Source: Bacteroidota bacterium (GTDB lineage: Bacteria > Bacteroidota > Bacteroidia > Bacteroidales > FEN-979). Taken from it: 64,000 nucleotides of DNA. The position numbers and the translations under genes are program-made. Position 1 is the stretch's first letter, and each line of letters begins with the position of its first letter. The stretch spans positions 124,001 through 188,000 of the forward strand of contig JAPLDJ010000015.1 of assembly GCA_026391805.1 (NCBI GenBank), read 5' to 3'. Below, piece by piece: positions 1 through 9,171 of this stretch. The notes beneath the pieces are model-generated. The model saw only the letters and a program-made list of their open reading frames with translations, made no database searches and had not been told where the DNA came from.

Positions 1-1295
1 TTGCCTTTCGGATCGATGATCCCGAGATCGCCGGTATGCAGCCATCCGTCCTTTTCAAGCACGGCACCGGTGGCCTCCTCGTTCTTGTAATATCCGAGCA
101 TTACATGACTTCCCCTCACCATGATCTCACCGGCAATTTTTTGCGGGTTTGCTGAATCGATTTTAACCTCCAGTTCATCCACGATCCTTCCCGAAGCTCC
201 AAGCTGTGTTGTCTTCCATGAGGCATAGGAGATCAGCGGACCGCATTCCGTCATTCCATAGCCAACGGTAAAGGGGAAGCGGATCTTCCGGAAGAACCGT
301 TCGGCCTGGCTGTTGAAGGGAGCGCCGCCAATCACAACTTCTGTGAAATTTCCCCCGAATACGTCCACCATTTTTTTCCTGATCTTCGCGAAAATCAAAA
401 GGTTGATCAATGGTATTTTAGAGAGGATCTTCACGGCCGGTTTCCGGAGCGCCGGGATCAGCTGTGACTTATAAATTTTTTCGATCACCAGCGGTACCGA
501 CAGGATCAGCGCCGGGCGGATCTCCTGGAAGGCCTGCATGATGATCTTCGGAGAGGGTGTTTTTGTAAGGAAGGTGATGTCGCATCCGAGTGTGAACGGA
601 AATAAAAATTCGAACGCACATCCATAGGTATGCGCCAGCGGCAGGAATGAAAGGATCTTGTCCTTGGCTTCCAGCGGCATATTCCGGTGGGCATAAAGAA
701 TGTTGCCAAGAAGGCTCTTGTGCTGGATGATCACGCCTTTTGAAAAACCGGTCGTGCCGGAAGTATAACTGATCACGGCAATATCTTCATTTTCTGAAGG
801 GGGAAAATCAATCATTGCGGGGGTAATCACATCCGGCAAGGGTTCCGGAAGAGCCGATACCTGTGAACCGTTCCGTACGAACAGAACAGAGAGGTCCCGG
901 ATCCTGAATACCATTCCGATCAATACCATCGCCTCCGGATTCAACGTTTTGAAGAGTGAATCTTCCGAGAAAAGAAGCACAGAATCCGAATGTGTGACAA
1001 TGTGATGAACATCGGCAGGCTTAAAATCCGGCAGTATTGGAACGATCACGGCGCCATAAGTGACGGTGGCAAGGTAGATGATGCACCAGTTCGAGGAATT
1101 TTTGCCCAGGAGCGCAATTTTGTCTCCTTTTTTTATTCCGTTCTGCCGGAACAGGCTGTGGACATTCAAGATCTTTTCACCGACTTCCCGGTAGGTGAAG
1201 GTATCGCCCCCGTAATCGGAAAGCGACCGGAATTCCCAGTTATCCCGGATAGCCTTTGCAAAAAGTGTGATTAAATCTGTAGAATTCGTCCCCAT
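1..1295 (-). CDS. Long-chain acyl-CoA synthetase (AMP-binding), 3' end cut by window edge
   Basis: The minus-strand frame opens at an ATG at 1295 and is open to the left edge (about 431 codons), so the C-terminal part lies outside the window; the ORF track misses it because it has no stop. It should activate fatty acids to acyl-CoA through an acyl-adenylate. Visible motifs are the phosphate-binding loop YTSGTTGFSKGV, the adenylate motif GYGMTECGP and the hinge-proximal GWLHTGDLG, in the correct order for the ANL superfamily. Sequence between them (LPLAHTYGCAFEF) resembles the long-chain (FadD/ACSL-like) branch; the exact acyl specificity cannot be told. A perfect -7 box lies about 65 bp upstream. 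It is divergent from hmgA and probably unrelated to that operon. Confidence 0.9.
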   Translation of the reverse strand, partial: MGTNSTDLITLFAKAIRDNWEFRSLSDYGGDTFTYREVGEKILNVHSLFRQNGIKKGDKIALLGKNSSNWCIIYLATVTYGAVIVPILPDFKPADVHHIVTHSDSVLLFSEDSLFKTLNPEAMVLIGMVFRIRDLSVLFVRNGSQVSALPEPLPDVITPAMIDFPPSENEDIAVISYTSGTTGFSKGVIIQHKSLLGNILYAHRNMPLEAKDKILSFLPLAHTYGCAFEFLFPFTLGCDITFLTKTPSPKIIMQAFQEIRPALILSVPLVIEKIYKSQLIPALRKPAVKILSKIPLINLLIFAKIRKKMVDVFGGNFTEVVIGGAPFNSQAERFFRKIRFPFTVGYGMTECGPLISYASWKTTQLGASGRIVDELEVKIDSANPQKIAGEIMVRGSHVMLGYYKNEEATGAVLEKDGWLHTGDLGIIDPKG

Positions 1296-1360
1296 GTAAA
1301 AAGATTTTGCCGCTTTTGATCTGGTAGGAAAAAGGACCAATTAAATAAGCGAGTGACTAA

Positions 1361-1368
1361 CAAAGGTA
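1361..1368 (-). promoter_or_regulatory. -7 promoter box for the acyl-CoA synthetase
   Basis: On the minus strand this reads TACCTTTG, a perfect match to the Bacteroidetes -7 consensus TAnnTTTG, placed 65 bp before the ATG at 1295. No convincing -33 TTG is visible at the usual distance. The rest of the 192-bp divergent spacer (1296-1487) is AT-rich; near hmgA there is only a weak TAACTTCG (1459-1466). Confidence 0.45.
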
Positions 1369-1487
1369 ATAATTCCGGTAGCATTTGTCCGGAATGGAAT
1401 TTTTTTCTGTTTTTCAAAAAATTAATTTGAATTCAATCTAAATAAATAAAATATTTCGTAACTTCGTATCGTAATTTGTAACAGGTT

Positions 1488-2645
1488 ATGCCACATTATT
1501 TTTCACTGGGAAAAATCCCGCACAAGCGGCATACGATCTTCCGCCGGCCCGACGGAGGTTTGTATGCTGAACAGCTGGTCTCGACTGAAGGCTTTTCAGA
1601 CAATTATTCTCTGGTCTACCATTGCAATCCTCCCACCCGGGTGCTGGAGATCGGAAAGGATTATCCCGTAGCCCCGAAGATCGCTGTTGAACAGAACATG
1701 CAGCACCGCAGTTTCCTGGGATTTGGCATTCCTCCGCAGGATGATTACCTCGAAAGCCGGATGCCCGTCCTGGTGAACAGCGATGTTTACCTGAGCCTTG
1801 CTGCGCCCCGGAAATCGATGACCGGCTATTTCTTTAAAAATTCGGGAGCCGATGAAATTATTTTTGTCCACAGGGGCGAAGGTGTTCTGAAAACGATGTA
1901 TGGCAGGATCCCGTTCTCGTACGGCGATCACCTGGTGATCCCGAGGGGAACAGCCTACCAGCTTGAATTCAGGGACGAAGACAACCGGTTTCTGATCATT
2001 GAATCGTTTTCTCCAATCAATTTCCCGAAGCGGTACATGAACCGTTCGGGGCAGCTGCTGGAACATTCGCCTTTTTGTGAACGCGACATTCGCAAGCCAC
2101 AGGAGCTGGAAACACACGAGGAGAAAGGCGATTTTCTTGTCCTGATCAAGCGCGACGACCGGGTCTGGCCGTATCATTTTGAAACACATCCCTTCGATCT
2201 TATTGGATGGGATGGTTGCCATTATCCGTATGCATTCTCGATCCACGACTTTGAGCCGATCACCGGAAGGGTTCACCAGCCGCCTCCTGTTCACCAGACC
2301 TTTGAAACATCCGCATTTGTGATCTGCGCATTCGTGCCGCGTCTGTACGACTATCACCCGGATGCCATCACGGTTCCTTACAACCACAGCAATGTGGATT
2401 CTGATGAAGTGCTCTATTACGTTGAAGGCGAATTTATGAGCCGGAAGAACGTTCAGAAAGGACAGATCACCCTTCATCCCAAAGGAATTGTCCACGGACC
2501 GCAACCCGGTGCCGTGGAAAAAGGGATCGGCGCGAAAGAAACCAACGAACTGGCTGTGATGGTCGATACCTTCCGGCCGTTAAAGCTTACAGAAGAGGCG
2601 ATGAAGATCGAGGATAAAGATTATTACAGATCCTGGATGGAATAG
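1488..2645 (+). CDS. hmgA: Homogentisate 1,2-dioxygenase
   Basis: Fe(II) ring-cleaving dioxygenase that opens homogentisate to maleylacetoacetate in tyrosine catabolism; cytosolic. The 385-aa protein has the cupin-like fold signature of the family: an N-terminal cupin half (FVHRGEGVLKTMYG, GDHLVIPRG) and a C-terminal catalytic half with EVLYYVEGEF and the histidine-bearing VHGPQPG. It is shorter than the roughly 430-445 aa proteobacterial and animal enzymes, as in the short form of Bacteroidota. The ATG at 1488 begins MPHYFSLGKIP, a natural N-terminus. It heads the operon hmgA-hpd-fahA-flavin reductase-aromatic hydroxylase, 69 bp before hpd. Confidence 0.93.
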   Translation: MPHYFSLGKIPHKRHTIFRRPDGGLYAEQLVSTEGFSDNYSLVYHCNPPTRVLEIGKDYPVAPKIAVEQNMQHRSFLGFGIPPQDDYLESRMPVLVNSDVYLSLAAPRKSMTGYFFKNSGADEIIFVHRGEGVLKTMYGRIPFSYGDHLVIPRGTAYQLEFRDEDNRFLIIESFSPINFPKRYMNRSGQLLEHSPFCERDIRKPQELETHEEKGDFLVLIKRDDRVWPYHFETHPFDLIGWDGCHYPYAFSIHDFEPITGRVHQPPPVHQTFETSAFVICAFVPRLYDYHPDAITVPYNHSNVDSDEVLYYVEGEFMSRKNVQKGQITLHPKGIVHGPQPGAVEKGIGAKETNELAVMVDTFRPLKLTEEAMKIEDKDYYRSWME

Positions 2646-2714
2646 CCCTCCCCTTGCATTGGGGGAAAGGTCATCAAACAAACAACATTTAATATAACAG
2701 AACACACAAACAAT

Positions 2715-3827
2715 ATGGAAAACCAAAACACCAGGCAGAACGATTTCCTGCCGATCAACGGGACCGACTTTGTAGAATTTTATGTCGGGAATGCAAAACA
2801 GGCCGCACACTATTACCAGACCGCATTCGGGTTTCAGCCGCTGGCCTATGCCGGGCTTGAGACGGGACTCAAAGACCGGACCTCATATGTGCTCAGACAG
2901 GGAAAGATCATTTTTGTTCTAACCACCGCCCTTGAACCTGATTCACCCATTGCAGAACATTGCAAGCTTCATGGTGATGGTGTTAAGGTGGTTGCCTTAT
3001 GGGTGGATGATGCAAGGAAATCGTTTGAAGAGACCACGAAACGGGGCGGGAAAGCTTACATGGAACCTGCCGTTATGCAGGACAAGGACGGGGAAGTGGT
3101 CATTTCCGGAATACACACTTATGGCGAGACGGTTCATCTTTTTGTTGAACGAAAGAATTACAAAGGTCTCTTCCTGCCCGGCTTTGTCAAATGGGAACCT
3201 CTTTATAAGCCGGAACCTGTCGGATTGCTCTATGTCGATCATATGGTTGGGAACACGGATTGGGGTGAAATGGATAAATGGTGTGATTTTTATCGTGAGG
3301 TGATGGGATTTGATCAGCTGATCTCCTTTGACGATACCGACATTTCAACAGAATACACCGCGCTGATGAGCAAGGTGATGGCCAACAGCAACCTTTACAT
3401 CAAATTCCCGATCAATGAACCGGCGCACGGGAAGAAGAAATCGCAGATCGAAGAGTTCATCGATTTTTACCACGGTTCCGGGGTTCAGCACGTGGCCATG
3501 GCGACCAACGACATCCTGAAAACCGTAACGGCCCTGCGTGACCGCGGCGTTGAGTTTCTCCGGGTTCCGGATGCCTATTATGACACACTGTTGAACAGGG
3601 TTGGAAAGATCGACGAGACCATCGCTCCATTGAAGGATCTTGGTATCCTGGTCGACCGGGATGAAGACGGATACCTTCTGCAGATCTTCTCCCGGCCGGT
3701 GGAGGACCGCCCAACAGTATTTTACGAGATCATTCAGCGGAAAGGCGCAAAATCATTCGGGAAAGGCAATTTCAAGGCGCTGTTCGAATCGATCGAGATT
3801 GAACAGGGAAAACGCGGAACGTTATAG
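2715..3827 (+). CDS. hpd: 4-hydroxyphenylpyruvate dioxygenase
   Basis: Converts 4-hydroxyphenylpyruvate to homogentisate using Fe(II) and O2. The 370-aa protein is the usual length and shows two VOC-fold halves: the N-terminal half (DFVEFYVGNAKQAAHYY) and the catalytic C-terminal half with metal-ligand motifs YVDHMVGN, GVQHVAMATNDI and VFYEIIQRKG. The conserved C-terminal helix segment GKGNFKALFESIE, which closes the active site in this family, is present. It supplies the substrate of HmgA encoded just upstream. A 178-bp gap holding a word-type palindrome separates it from fahA. Confidence 0.95.
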   Translation: MENQNTRQNDFLPINGTDFVEFYVGNAKQAAHYYQTAFGFQPLAYAGLETGLKDRTSYVLRQGKIIFVLTTALEPDSPIAEHCKLHGDGVKVVALWVDDARKSFEETTKRGGKAYMEPAVMQDKDGEVVISGIHTYGETVHLFVERKNYKGLFLPGFVKWEPLYKPEPVGLLYVDHMVGNTDWGEMDKWCDFYREVMGFDQLISFDDTDISTEYTALMSKVMANSNLYIKFPINEPAHGKKKSQIEEFIDFYHGSGVQHVAMATNDILKTVTALRDRGVEFLRVPDAYYDTLLNRVGKIDETIAPLKDLGILVDRDEDGYLLQIFSRPVEDRPTVFYEIIQRKGAKSFGKGNFKALFESIEIEQGKRGTL

Positions 3828-3858
3828 TACCACTTTATGAAACTTGATTAAAAAATGT

Positions 3859-3964
3859 GTCACGCAAAGGCCGCTAAGGAAAATCGCAAAGAGCGCAAAG
3901 AACTGAGTTTATTATTCTAAGTTCTTTGCGTCCTTTGCGCAAACTTTGCGTTCTCTGCGTGAAA
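3859..3964. repeat. Word-type palindrome, CTTTGCG/CGCAAAG
   Basis: The left arm carries reiterated CGCAAAG words (cacgcaaagg, aatcgcaaagagcgcaaag) and the right arm their complements (ctttgcgtcctttgcgc, ctttgcgttctctgcgtg), so the whole can fold on itself. It lies between hpd and fahA, which are otherwise in the same operon. It belongs to the same style of element as those at 31387, 38703 and 50185 but uses a different word. Confidence 0.75.
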
Positions 3965-4005
3965 CATAATACCGGAACCAAATAATTAAATGGAAATAAA
4001 ATCCG

Positions 4006-5262
4006 ATGAATAATAATCGTACATCCTGGATAAACGTTGAACCCGGAAGTGATTTCCCGATCCAGAACCTTCCGCTGGGAATTTTCAGTGTTCCGGGGAA
4101 AGCCCCTTCTGCCGCAACCAGGATCGGGGATACGGTGATCTCCCTTTATTCCCTTGCCAAAAGGTGCTTTTTCGAAAAAACAGGGATCGATCAGGAAGTA
4201 TTCAACAAACCGGAGCTGAATGATTTTATCGCCCTGGGTAAACCTGCATGGCATGGACTGAGAGAAAGTCTTTCGGAAATATTTCGGGCTGAGAATCTCC
4301 TGATGCGTGATTACATTCAGAACACCGAGGATATTCTTTCCCCGGTTCAGGATGTTGAAATGATGATGCCGGTGAAGGTGGGCGATTACACTGATTTTTA
4401 TTCCAGCATTGAGCACGCGACAAATGTCGGGATCATGTTCCGTGATCCTGCCAATGCACTTTTGCCGAACTGGCGCCATATTCCGGTTGGCTACCATGGG
4501 AGAAGCTCTTCCATTGTCGTTTCCGGAACACCCATCCACAGGCCAAAAGGGCAGACAAACCCGGGGAACAACGAGCCTGTCTTCGGCCCGACCAAAGAAT
4601 TTGATTTCGAACTCGAGATGGCTTTCATCACAGGGCAGGCAACACCGCTCGGAAGTTCAGTGTCCACAGCAGAAGCAGAAGACCATGTTTTCGGGCTTCT
4701 TCTTTTCAACGATCTTTCGGCACGGGATATCCAGCGGTGGGAATATGTACCGCTGGGGCCCTTCCTGTCAAAGAATTTCGGTTCGGTTGTTTCACCATGG
4801 ATCGTTACCCTCGAAGCGCTGGAGCCCTTCCGGGTTCCCGGACCTGTACAGGAGCCTGCTGTTCTTCCCTACCTGAAATTCAGCGGTGATAAGAATTTCG
4901 ACATTACACTGGACGTGCTCATTCAGCCTGAAGGAGCTGATCCGGCGAGGGTCTGCCGTTCCAACTTCAGATACATGTACTGGAACATGGCGCAGCAGCT
5001 GGCACACCAGACCGTCAACGGGTGCAACATCAACGTCGGTGATATGTATGGTTCCGGAACCATCAGCGGACCCACATCTGATTCATTCGGTTCAATGCTT
5101 GAAATTGCATGGAAAGGGACAAAACCGGTGACGATGGCAGATGGAACGACACGAACCTTCATCAACGATAACGATACCATTATCATGAAGGGCTTCTGTG
5201 AAAAGGATGGATTAAGGATCGGTTTCGGAGAAGTCGTAACAAAGATATTAGCTGCTATATGA
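4006..5262 (+). CDS. fahA: Fumarylacetoacetase
   Basis: Hydrolyses fumarylacetoacetate to fumarate and acetoacetate, the last step of tyrosine breakdown. The 418-aa product has the N-terminal SH3-like FAA domain (ENLPLGIFSVPG-like segment) and the C-terminal FAA hydrolase fold, with the metal- and substrate-site segments GYHGRSSSIV, DFELEMAFITG, NDLSARDIQRWEYVPLGPF and DMYGSGTISGP. Length is typical of the eukaryote-like bacterial enzyme. Its stop overlaps the start of the next gene by 4 bp (ATGA), so translation is likely coupled. No maleylacetoacetate isomerase gene, which should act between HmgA and FahA, is nearby. Confidence 0.95.
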   Translation: MNNNRTSWINVEPGSDFPIQNLPLGIFSVPGKAPSAATRIGDTVISLYSLAKRCFFEKTGIDQEVFNKPELNDFIALGKPAWHGLRESLSEIFRAENLLMRDYIQNTEDILSPVQDVEMMMPVKVGDYTDFYSSIEHATNVGIMFRDPANALLPNWRHIPVGYHGRSSSIVVSGTPIHRPKGQTNPGNNEPVFGPTKEFDFELEMAFITGQATPLGSSVSTAEAEDHVFGLLLFNDLSARDIQRWEYVPLGPFLSKNFGSVVSPWIVTLEALEPFRVPGPVQEPAVLPYLKFSGDKNFDITLDVLIQPEGADPARVCRSNFRYMYWNMAQQLAHQTVNGCNINVGDMYGSGTISGPTSDSFGSMLEIAWKGTKPVTMADGTTRTFINDNDTIIMKGFCEKDGLRIGFGEVVTKILAAI

Positions 5263-5891
5263 CCAAAGAATTCATCCATTTCGATCCCCGGGAAACCCCG
5301 GTTCCCCTGTTTCATAAGCTGATGCTCGGTGCCGTGGCGCCGCGCCCGATCGCATTTGCCAGTACCATCGATAAAGACGGGCATCCTAATCTCTCCCCCT
5401 TCAGCTTTTTCAACGTTTTCGGGGCAAATCCACCAGTACTGATCTTCTCTCCATCACGACGCGGAAAAGATAATACCACCAAGCATACTTACGAAAATGT
5501 AAAGGAAGTTCCCGAGGTGGTGATCAACGTGGTGAACTATGCAATGGTTCAGCAGGTGAGCGATGCCAGCGCCGATTTCCCGAAAGGTGTCAATGAGTTT
5601 GAGATGGTTGGATTTACCATGGAGCCATCCGACCTTGTCAGGCCTTTCCGGGTTAAGGAATCCCCTGTCCAGCTGGAATGCAAGGTACTGCAGGTGATCG
5701 AGACCGGATTGAAGAATGCCGCCGGCAATCTTGTGATCTGCGAGATCCTGAAAATGCATGTTGATCCCGCAATCCTGGACGAGAACGGGCTGATCGATCA
5801 GAATAAAATCGATCTTGTGGGACGCCTTGGCGGAAATCATTATGTGAGAGCCTCGGGCAATGCATTGTTTGAGGTTAAAAAACCGGATTGA
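5259..5891 (+). CDS. Flavin reductase-like / FMN-binding domain protein
   Basis: A 210-aa protein of the flavin reductase-like, FMN-binding split-barrel family. The characteristic core is GAVAPRPIAFASTIDKDGHPNLSPFSFFN followed by NPPVLIFSPS and TYENVKEVPEVVINVV. Members reduce or bind FMN and often partner oxygenases. It starts inside the fahA stop and ends just before the aromatic amino acid hydroxylase, so it belongs firmly to this operon. The substrate is unknown. Iron-pterin hydroxylases need tetrahydropterin rather than flavin, so a direct role as electron partner is only a guess; it may instead act on an intermediate or a side product. Confidence 0.85.
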   Translation: MTKEFIHFDPRETPVPLFHKLMLGAVAPRPIAFASTIDKDGHPNLSPFSFFNVFGANPPVLIFSPSRRGKDNTTKHTYENVKEVPEVVINVVNYAMVQQVSDASADFPKGVNEFEMVGFTMEPSDLVRPFRVKESPVQLECKVLQVIETGLKNAAGNLVICEILKMHVDPAILDENGLIDQNKIDLVGRLGGNHYVRASGNALFEVKKPD

Positions 5892-5893
5892 TT

Positions 5894-7624
5894 ATGGAAA
5901 TGAACGAAATACTGGAGAGGCTGCCGAAGCATCTCCTCAGCCTTGTCATCGACCAGCCCTATAACTCCTATACGGTCCAGGACCATGCACTCTGGCGCTA
6001 TGTGATGAGGCAGAATGTACGGTACCTAAGCAAGGTTGCCCATGGTTCTTACCTGGACGGCCTCCGGAAAACCGGCATCAGCCTGGACCGGATCCCCATG
6101 ATGTACGGGATGAACCGCATCCTGCGCGAGATCGGGTGGGCTGCCGTGGCGGTTGACGGTTTCATTCCCCCGTCTGCATTCATGGAGTTCCAGGCGTACA
6201 ATGTGCTGGTCATCGCTGCCGATATCCGTCCCATCGACCAGATAGGATATACTTCTGCACCCGACATCATTCATGAGGCGGCAGGACATGCCCCGATCAT
6301 CGCTGATCCTGTTTATGCCGGTTACCTAAGACGGTTCGGGGAGATCGGCTGCAAGGCGTTTCCCTCCGGAAACGATTACAGGATGTACGAAGCCATCCGC
6401 CACCTTTCCATCCTGAAAGCAGATCCTTATTCCAACGCACAGATGATTGAAGAGGCTGAAAAGGCGATTGAACTTCTCGGGAAAAATCTCGGGGAACCCT
6501 CCGAACTGGCGCAGATCCGCAACCTTCACTGGTGGACCGTTGAATACGGACTGATCGGGGAGCTTTCAAATCCGCAGATCTACGGCGCAGGACTTCTTTC
6601 TTCCATCGCCGAAAGCTATTATTGCATGCAGCCAAAGGTGAAGAAAATCCCCTATTCGCTGGATGCGGTCAATTACAGTTTTGACATCACCGAACCCCAG
6701 CCGCAGCTTTTCGTGACGCCCGACTTCGAAACCCTGAACAGCGTGCTGGATGAATTTACAAGAACCATGGCCCTTTCAAAGGGAGGGGTGGACGGGATCC
6801 GCAAGGCCATCCGTTCGGAAAACACCGGGACCTCTGTTTACAGCTCCGGGCTGCAGGTTTCGGGAACATTCACCGATGTCATTGAAAAGAATGGCGAACC
6901 TGTCTACATCCGTACAACCGGCCTGACAAACCTGAATTTTTCCGGGAAGGAAATCCCCGGTCATGACAAACAATATCACAGGCACGGCTTCAGCTCACCC
7001 GTTGGCTGGATCATGGGACTAACCGCTCCTCCCGAAGATGCTACTGATGATGATCTTTCACGGCTCGGATTCAGTGCAGGAAAGAGTGTTGAATTTGAAT
7101 TTGAATCGGGACTGAAGGTCCGGGGAATTTTTCAGCGTGCATTGCGGAAAGAAGGAAAACTCATTCTCCTCAGCTTTTCGGAATGTGAAGTTACTTTTGA
7201 GGGGACGACGCTTTACCAGCTGGAATGGGGTCCTTTTGACATGGCCGTTGGCAGCAGCATTGTTTCCTGCTTCAGCGGCCCCGCCGACCCGGTGGCCTTC
7301 GGGTTGAATTACCCCGTTCCTTCAGAAAAAACACATAAGATCGAACACACAGAAAAAGCAATCAAACTTTTTTCCCTTTATCAGAAGGTCAGGGATCTCA
7401 GGGAACAGACCGATACTTCGGTTGATCTTTCCGGAGTTTGGGAAGCTCTGAATAAAGACCATCCCGGCGACTGGCTTTGCGCACTGGAGATCCTGGAACT
7501 GCTGAAAGACCGGAAAGAAGATCCTCTATACAAGGAGATCAATGATTTCCTGCAGAAACGTTCCGCCGAAAGCGAAATCTTCAGGAAGCTGATTGAGGAT
7601 GGGTTGGTTCTGATTGAGGACTGA
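5894..7624 (+). CDS. phhA: Aromatic amino acid hydroxylase (phenylalanine 4-monooxygenase type) with long C-terminal extension
   Basis: Iron- and pterin-dependent hydroxylase that should convert phenylalanine to tyrosine, feeding the pathway encoded upstream. The catalytic domain occupies about residues 20-270: HEAAGH (residues 127-132 from the ATG) gives the two histidine ligands and WWTVEYGLIGE the glutamate ligand. The protein is 576 aa, about twice the length of the simple bacterial enzyme; roughly 300 residues after the catalytic domain look unlike it and have no domain I recognise. The track start is a TTG at 5888 overlapping the previous stop; the ATG at 5894 (MEMNEILERL) is preferred. 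No DcoH/4a-carbinolamine dehydratase gene is adjacent. Confidence 0.88.
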   Translation: MEMNEILERLPKHLLSLVIDQPYNSYTVQDHALWRYVMRQNVRYLSKVAHGSYLDGLRKTGISLDRIPMMYGMNRILREIGWAAVAVDGFIPPSAFMEFQAYNVLVIAADIRPIDQIGYTSAPDIIHEAAGHAPIIADPVYAGYLRRFGEIGCKAFPSGNDYRMYEAIRHLSILKADPYSNAQMIEEAEKAIELLGKNLGEPSELAQIRNLHWWTVEYGLIGELSNPQIYGAGLLSSIAESYYCMQPKVKKIPYSLDAVNYSFDITEPQPQLFVTPDFETLNSVLDEFTRTMALSKGGVDGIRKAIRSENTGTSVYSSGLQVSGTFTDVIEKNGEPVYIRTTGLTNLNFSGKEIPGHDKQYHRHGFSSPVGWIMGLTAPPEDATDDDLSRLGFSAGKSVEFEFESGLKVRGIFQRALRKEGKLILLSFSECEVTFEGTTLYQLEWGPFDMAVGSSIVSCFSGPADPVAFGLNYPVPSEKTHKIEHTEKAIKLFSLYQKVRDLREQTDTSVDLSGVWEALNKDHPGDWLCALEILELLKDRKEDPLYKEINDFLQKRSAESEIFRKLIEDGLVLIED

Positions 7625-7629
7625 AAAAC

Positions 7630-7697
7630 GGAGGTCAGAGTTCAGAGGTCGGAAAATGGAGGATGGAAAACCTCTGTGTAATCTGTGAAATCTGTGG
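7630..7697. repeat. Word-type repeat (GAGGTC, CTCTGTG, TCTGTG words)
   Basis: The spacer between the convergent hydroxylase and DUF2490 genes contains reiterated short words: gaggtcagagttcagaggtcgg, atggaggatgg, then ctctgtgtaatctgtgaaatctgtggtga. No clear rho-independent terminator is seen. It resembles the other low-complexity spacers in the window. Confidence 0.55.
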
Positions 7698-7704
7698 TGA
7701 ATTA

Positions 7705-8421
7705 TTAGAACGTAAAGTAATACGAAATCCCGACCACATAATCCGTTTCCGGGTGCTTCACGTTGTATTCTTTCCTGAAAAGATAATGAACATCCACCAT
7801 GTGCATCCGGTTGAAGGTATATTCAATCCCTCCGCAAAGCCTCAGCTGGTCGAACGAACCATAAACAATCCTGTTTAGCCGGAAGAAAGATTCGCCTTCA
7901 ATATACGGCACGAATTTCCGGTTAAGATCGAATTTCAGCGTCAGCTTTACCCTTGCATGATTGTCGGGAACAAACCCGTCTTCCGATGAATAGATGTTGC
8001 TGTATTCAGACTGGAACCTTGTCCTGAGCAGGAATGTAACCGGTTTTACCTTTTCCCTATAGCCCAGGTCAAAATAGTACCGGTGACGCTTATCATACGA
8101 ATCATCCACATTCCGCTGGTTTGAGAAACGATACCCTGCAGCTATCTTGAACCGTTTTCCAAGCCGGTATGAAAGGCTGAAATCGCTGAATATTGTGCCG
8201 ACTTCGGTGATGTTTTCGTTCAGCCTCACCTCTTCCGTGAAATGGGCGGAAAGAACAGGGGTGATCTTTTTCTCAATATTCAGGCTCGTCCACAATTGCG
8301 CATCGTTCACCTGTGCGAAGATCCCCTTCTGAGGAAACAGCAGACAGAGAAATAAGAAAACCGCCGGGATGACTTTTCGCATCCCGCAACTTTTTCTTTT
8401 ATGTCCGTACTGAAACTTCAT
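7705..8421 (-). CDS. DUF2490 domain protein, probable outer-membrane beta-barrel
   Basis: A 238-aa protein with a signal peptide (FLFLCLLFPQKGIFAQ) followed by alternating polar/hydrophobic stretches rich in Tyr, Phe and Arg, ending in aromatic residues (GISYYFTF), the pattern of an outer-membrane beta-barrel. The segments DAQLWTSLNIEKKI and GYRFSNQRNVDD match the DUF2490 family. Function is unknown. The ATG at 8421 directly follows the stop of the DUF4956 gene; an internal ATG at 8382 (MRKVIPAVF) gives a more standard signal peptide. It is the last gene of the VTC/DUF4956 run. Confidence 0.8.
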   Translation of the reverse strand: MKFQYGHKRKSCGMRKVIPAVFLFLCLLFPQKGIFAQVNDAQLWTSLNIEKKITPVLSAHFTEEVRLNENITEVGTIFSDFSLSYRLGKRFKIAAGYRFSNQRNVDDSYDKRHRYYFDLGYREKVKPVTFLLRTRFQSEYSNIYSSEDGFVPDNHARVKLTLKFDLNRKFVPYIEGESFFRLNRIVYGSFDQLRLCGGIEYTFNRMHMVDVHYLFRKEYNVKHPETDYVVGISYYFTF

Positions 8422-9171
8422 TTAATTAATGATCTTTCTGTGGTTCTTCCCGAATCTTTTTGCATAGTAATAAATCCTGACCCGTGCAGAATCCTTCAGG
8501 AAATCGATCCTGCTGATCGCAATCCTGTGAATGTCAAGCCCGGTTCTTTTCTTCAGGTCTTCGATCAGCAGCTCGCTGTTTTCAGGCTTTATCATTTCAA
8601 TGTTCTCATACTGGATCGTCTTCGACAACTCTTGCCTGAAAAGCAGGTTCCCGTCGAGGCAGAAGGCTACGCCAAAGATCACAGCATCCAGGATCGCCAG
8701 CTCGTAATAATCAAGCTGGATGGCGCTTATCAGTCCCATCGCAATAAAGAGGAACAGGTAGGTCATGTCTTTCATGGAGATCCCGGCAGTCCTGTAACGC
8801 AGGATGGAAAAGACCGCAAACAGGCCGAAGACGGCCCCCATTGAGAGTTTGATATATTTAAGCGTGAAGGTCAGCAGGAATATGATCAGATTGAACATGA
8901 TGAAGGTGAAGATGTAATCCAGCTTCCGGTAATTCGGGTAATAGATCAGGCTGATGATCAGCGCCACGGCCGCCATGTTGATGGCCAGGCTGATAAAGAA
9001 CTTTTCATCAAGCTCGAAGACTTTTTTCTTTTTTGCCGGTTTCGCTTCAACAGTTGTAGTTTCATCGGTTTGCAGCAGCTCCGTTTCCGACTGCTGTGCA
9101 ATACAAACCTTTACCGGCAGAGCCAGATAGAGAAAAAGGAAAACAACAAGAATGCTTTTAAAGGGCTTCAT
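8422..9171 (-). CDS. DUF4956 domain membrane protein
   Basis: A 249-aa protein with an N-terminal hydrophobic signal/anchor, a short charged linker (KPAKKKKVFELDEK), four or so membrane segments (residues about 57-165) and a soluble C-terminal domain of about 80 residues. The segment FSILRYRTAGISMKDMTYLF is the hallmark of DUF4956. Such proteins are frequently encoded next to VTC-type polyphosphate polymerase domain proteins, and here the two genes overlap by 14 bp. The activity is unknown; a role in binding or moving the product of the VTC-domain enzyme is inference. Confidence 0.85.
   Translation of the reverse strand: MKPFKSILVVFLFLYLALPVKVCIAQQSETELLQTDETTTVEAKPAKKKKVFELDEKFFISLAINMAAVALIISLIYYPNYRKLDYIFTFIMFNLIIFLLTFTLKYIKLSMGAVFGLFAVFSILRYRTAGISMKDMTYLFLFIAMGLISAIQLDYYELAILDAVIFGVAFCLDGNLLFRQELSKTIQYENIEMIKPENSELLIEDLKKRTGLDIHRIAISRIDFLKDSARVRIYYYAKRFGKNHRKIIN

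Noticed and set aside
1596-2504. 302-aa minus-strand ORF
   Set aside because: Complete antisense shadow of hmgA with no recognisable family; the plus frame has clear homogentisate dioxygenase motifs.
4226-4423. Maleylacetoacetate isomerase as a missed small gene in the tyrosine operon
   Set aside because: All frames in 1.3-7.7 kb were read from the track; none shows a glutathione-transferase-like sequence, and this ORF is a shadow of fahA.
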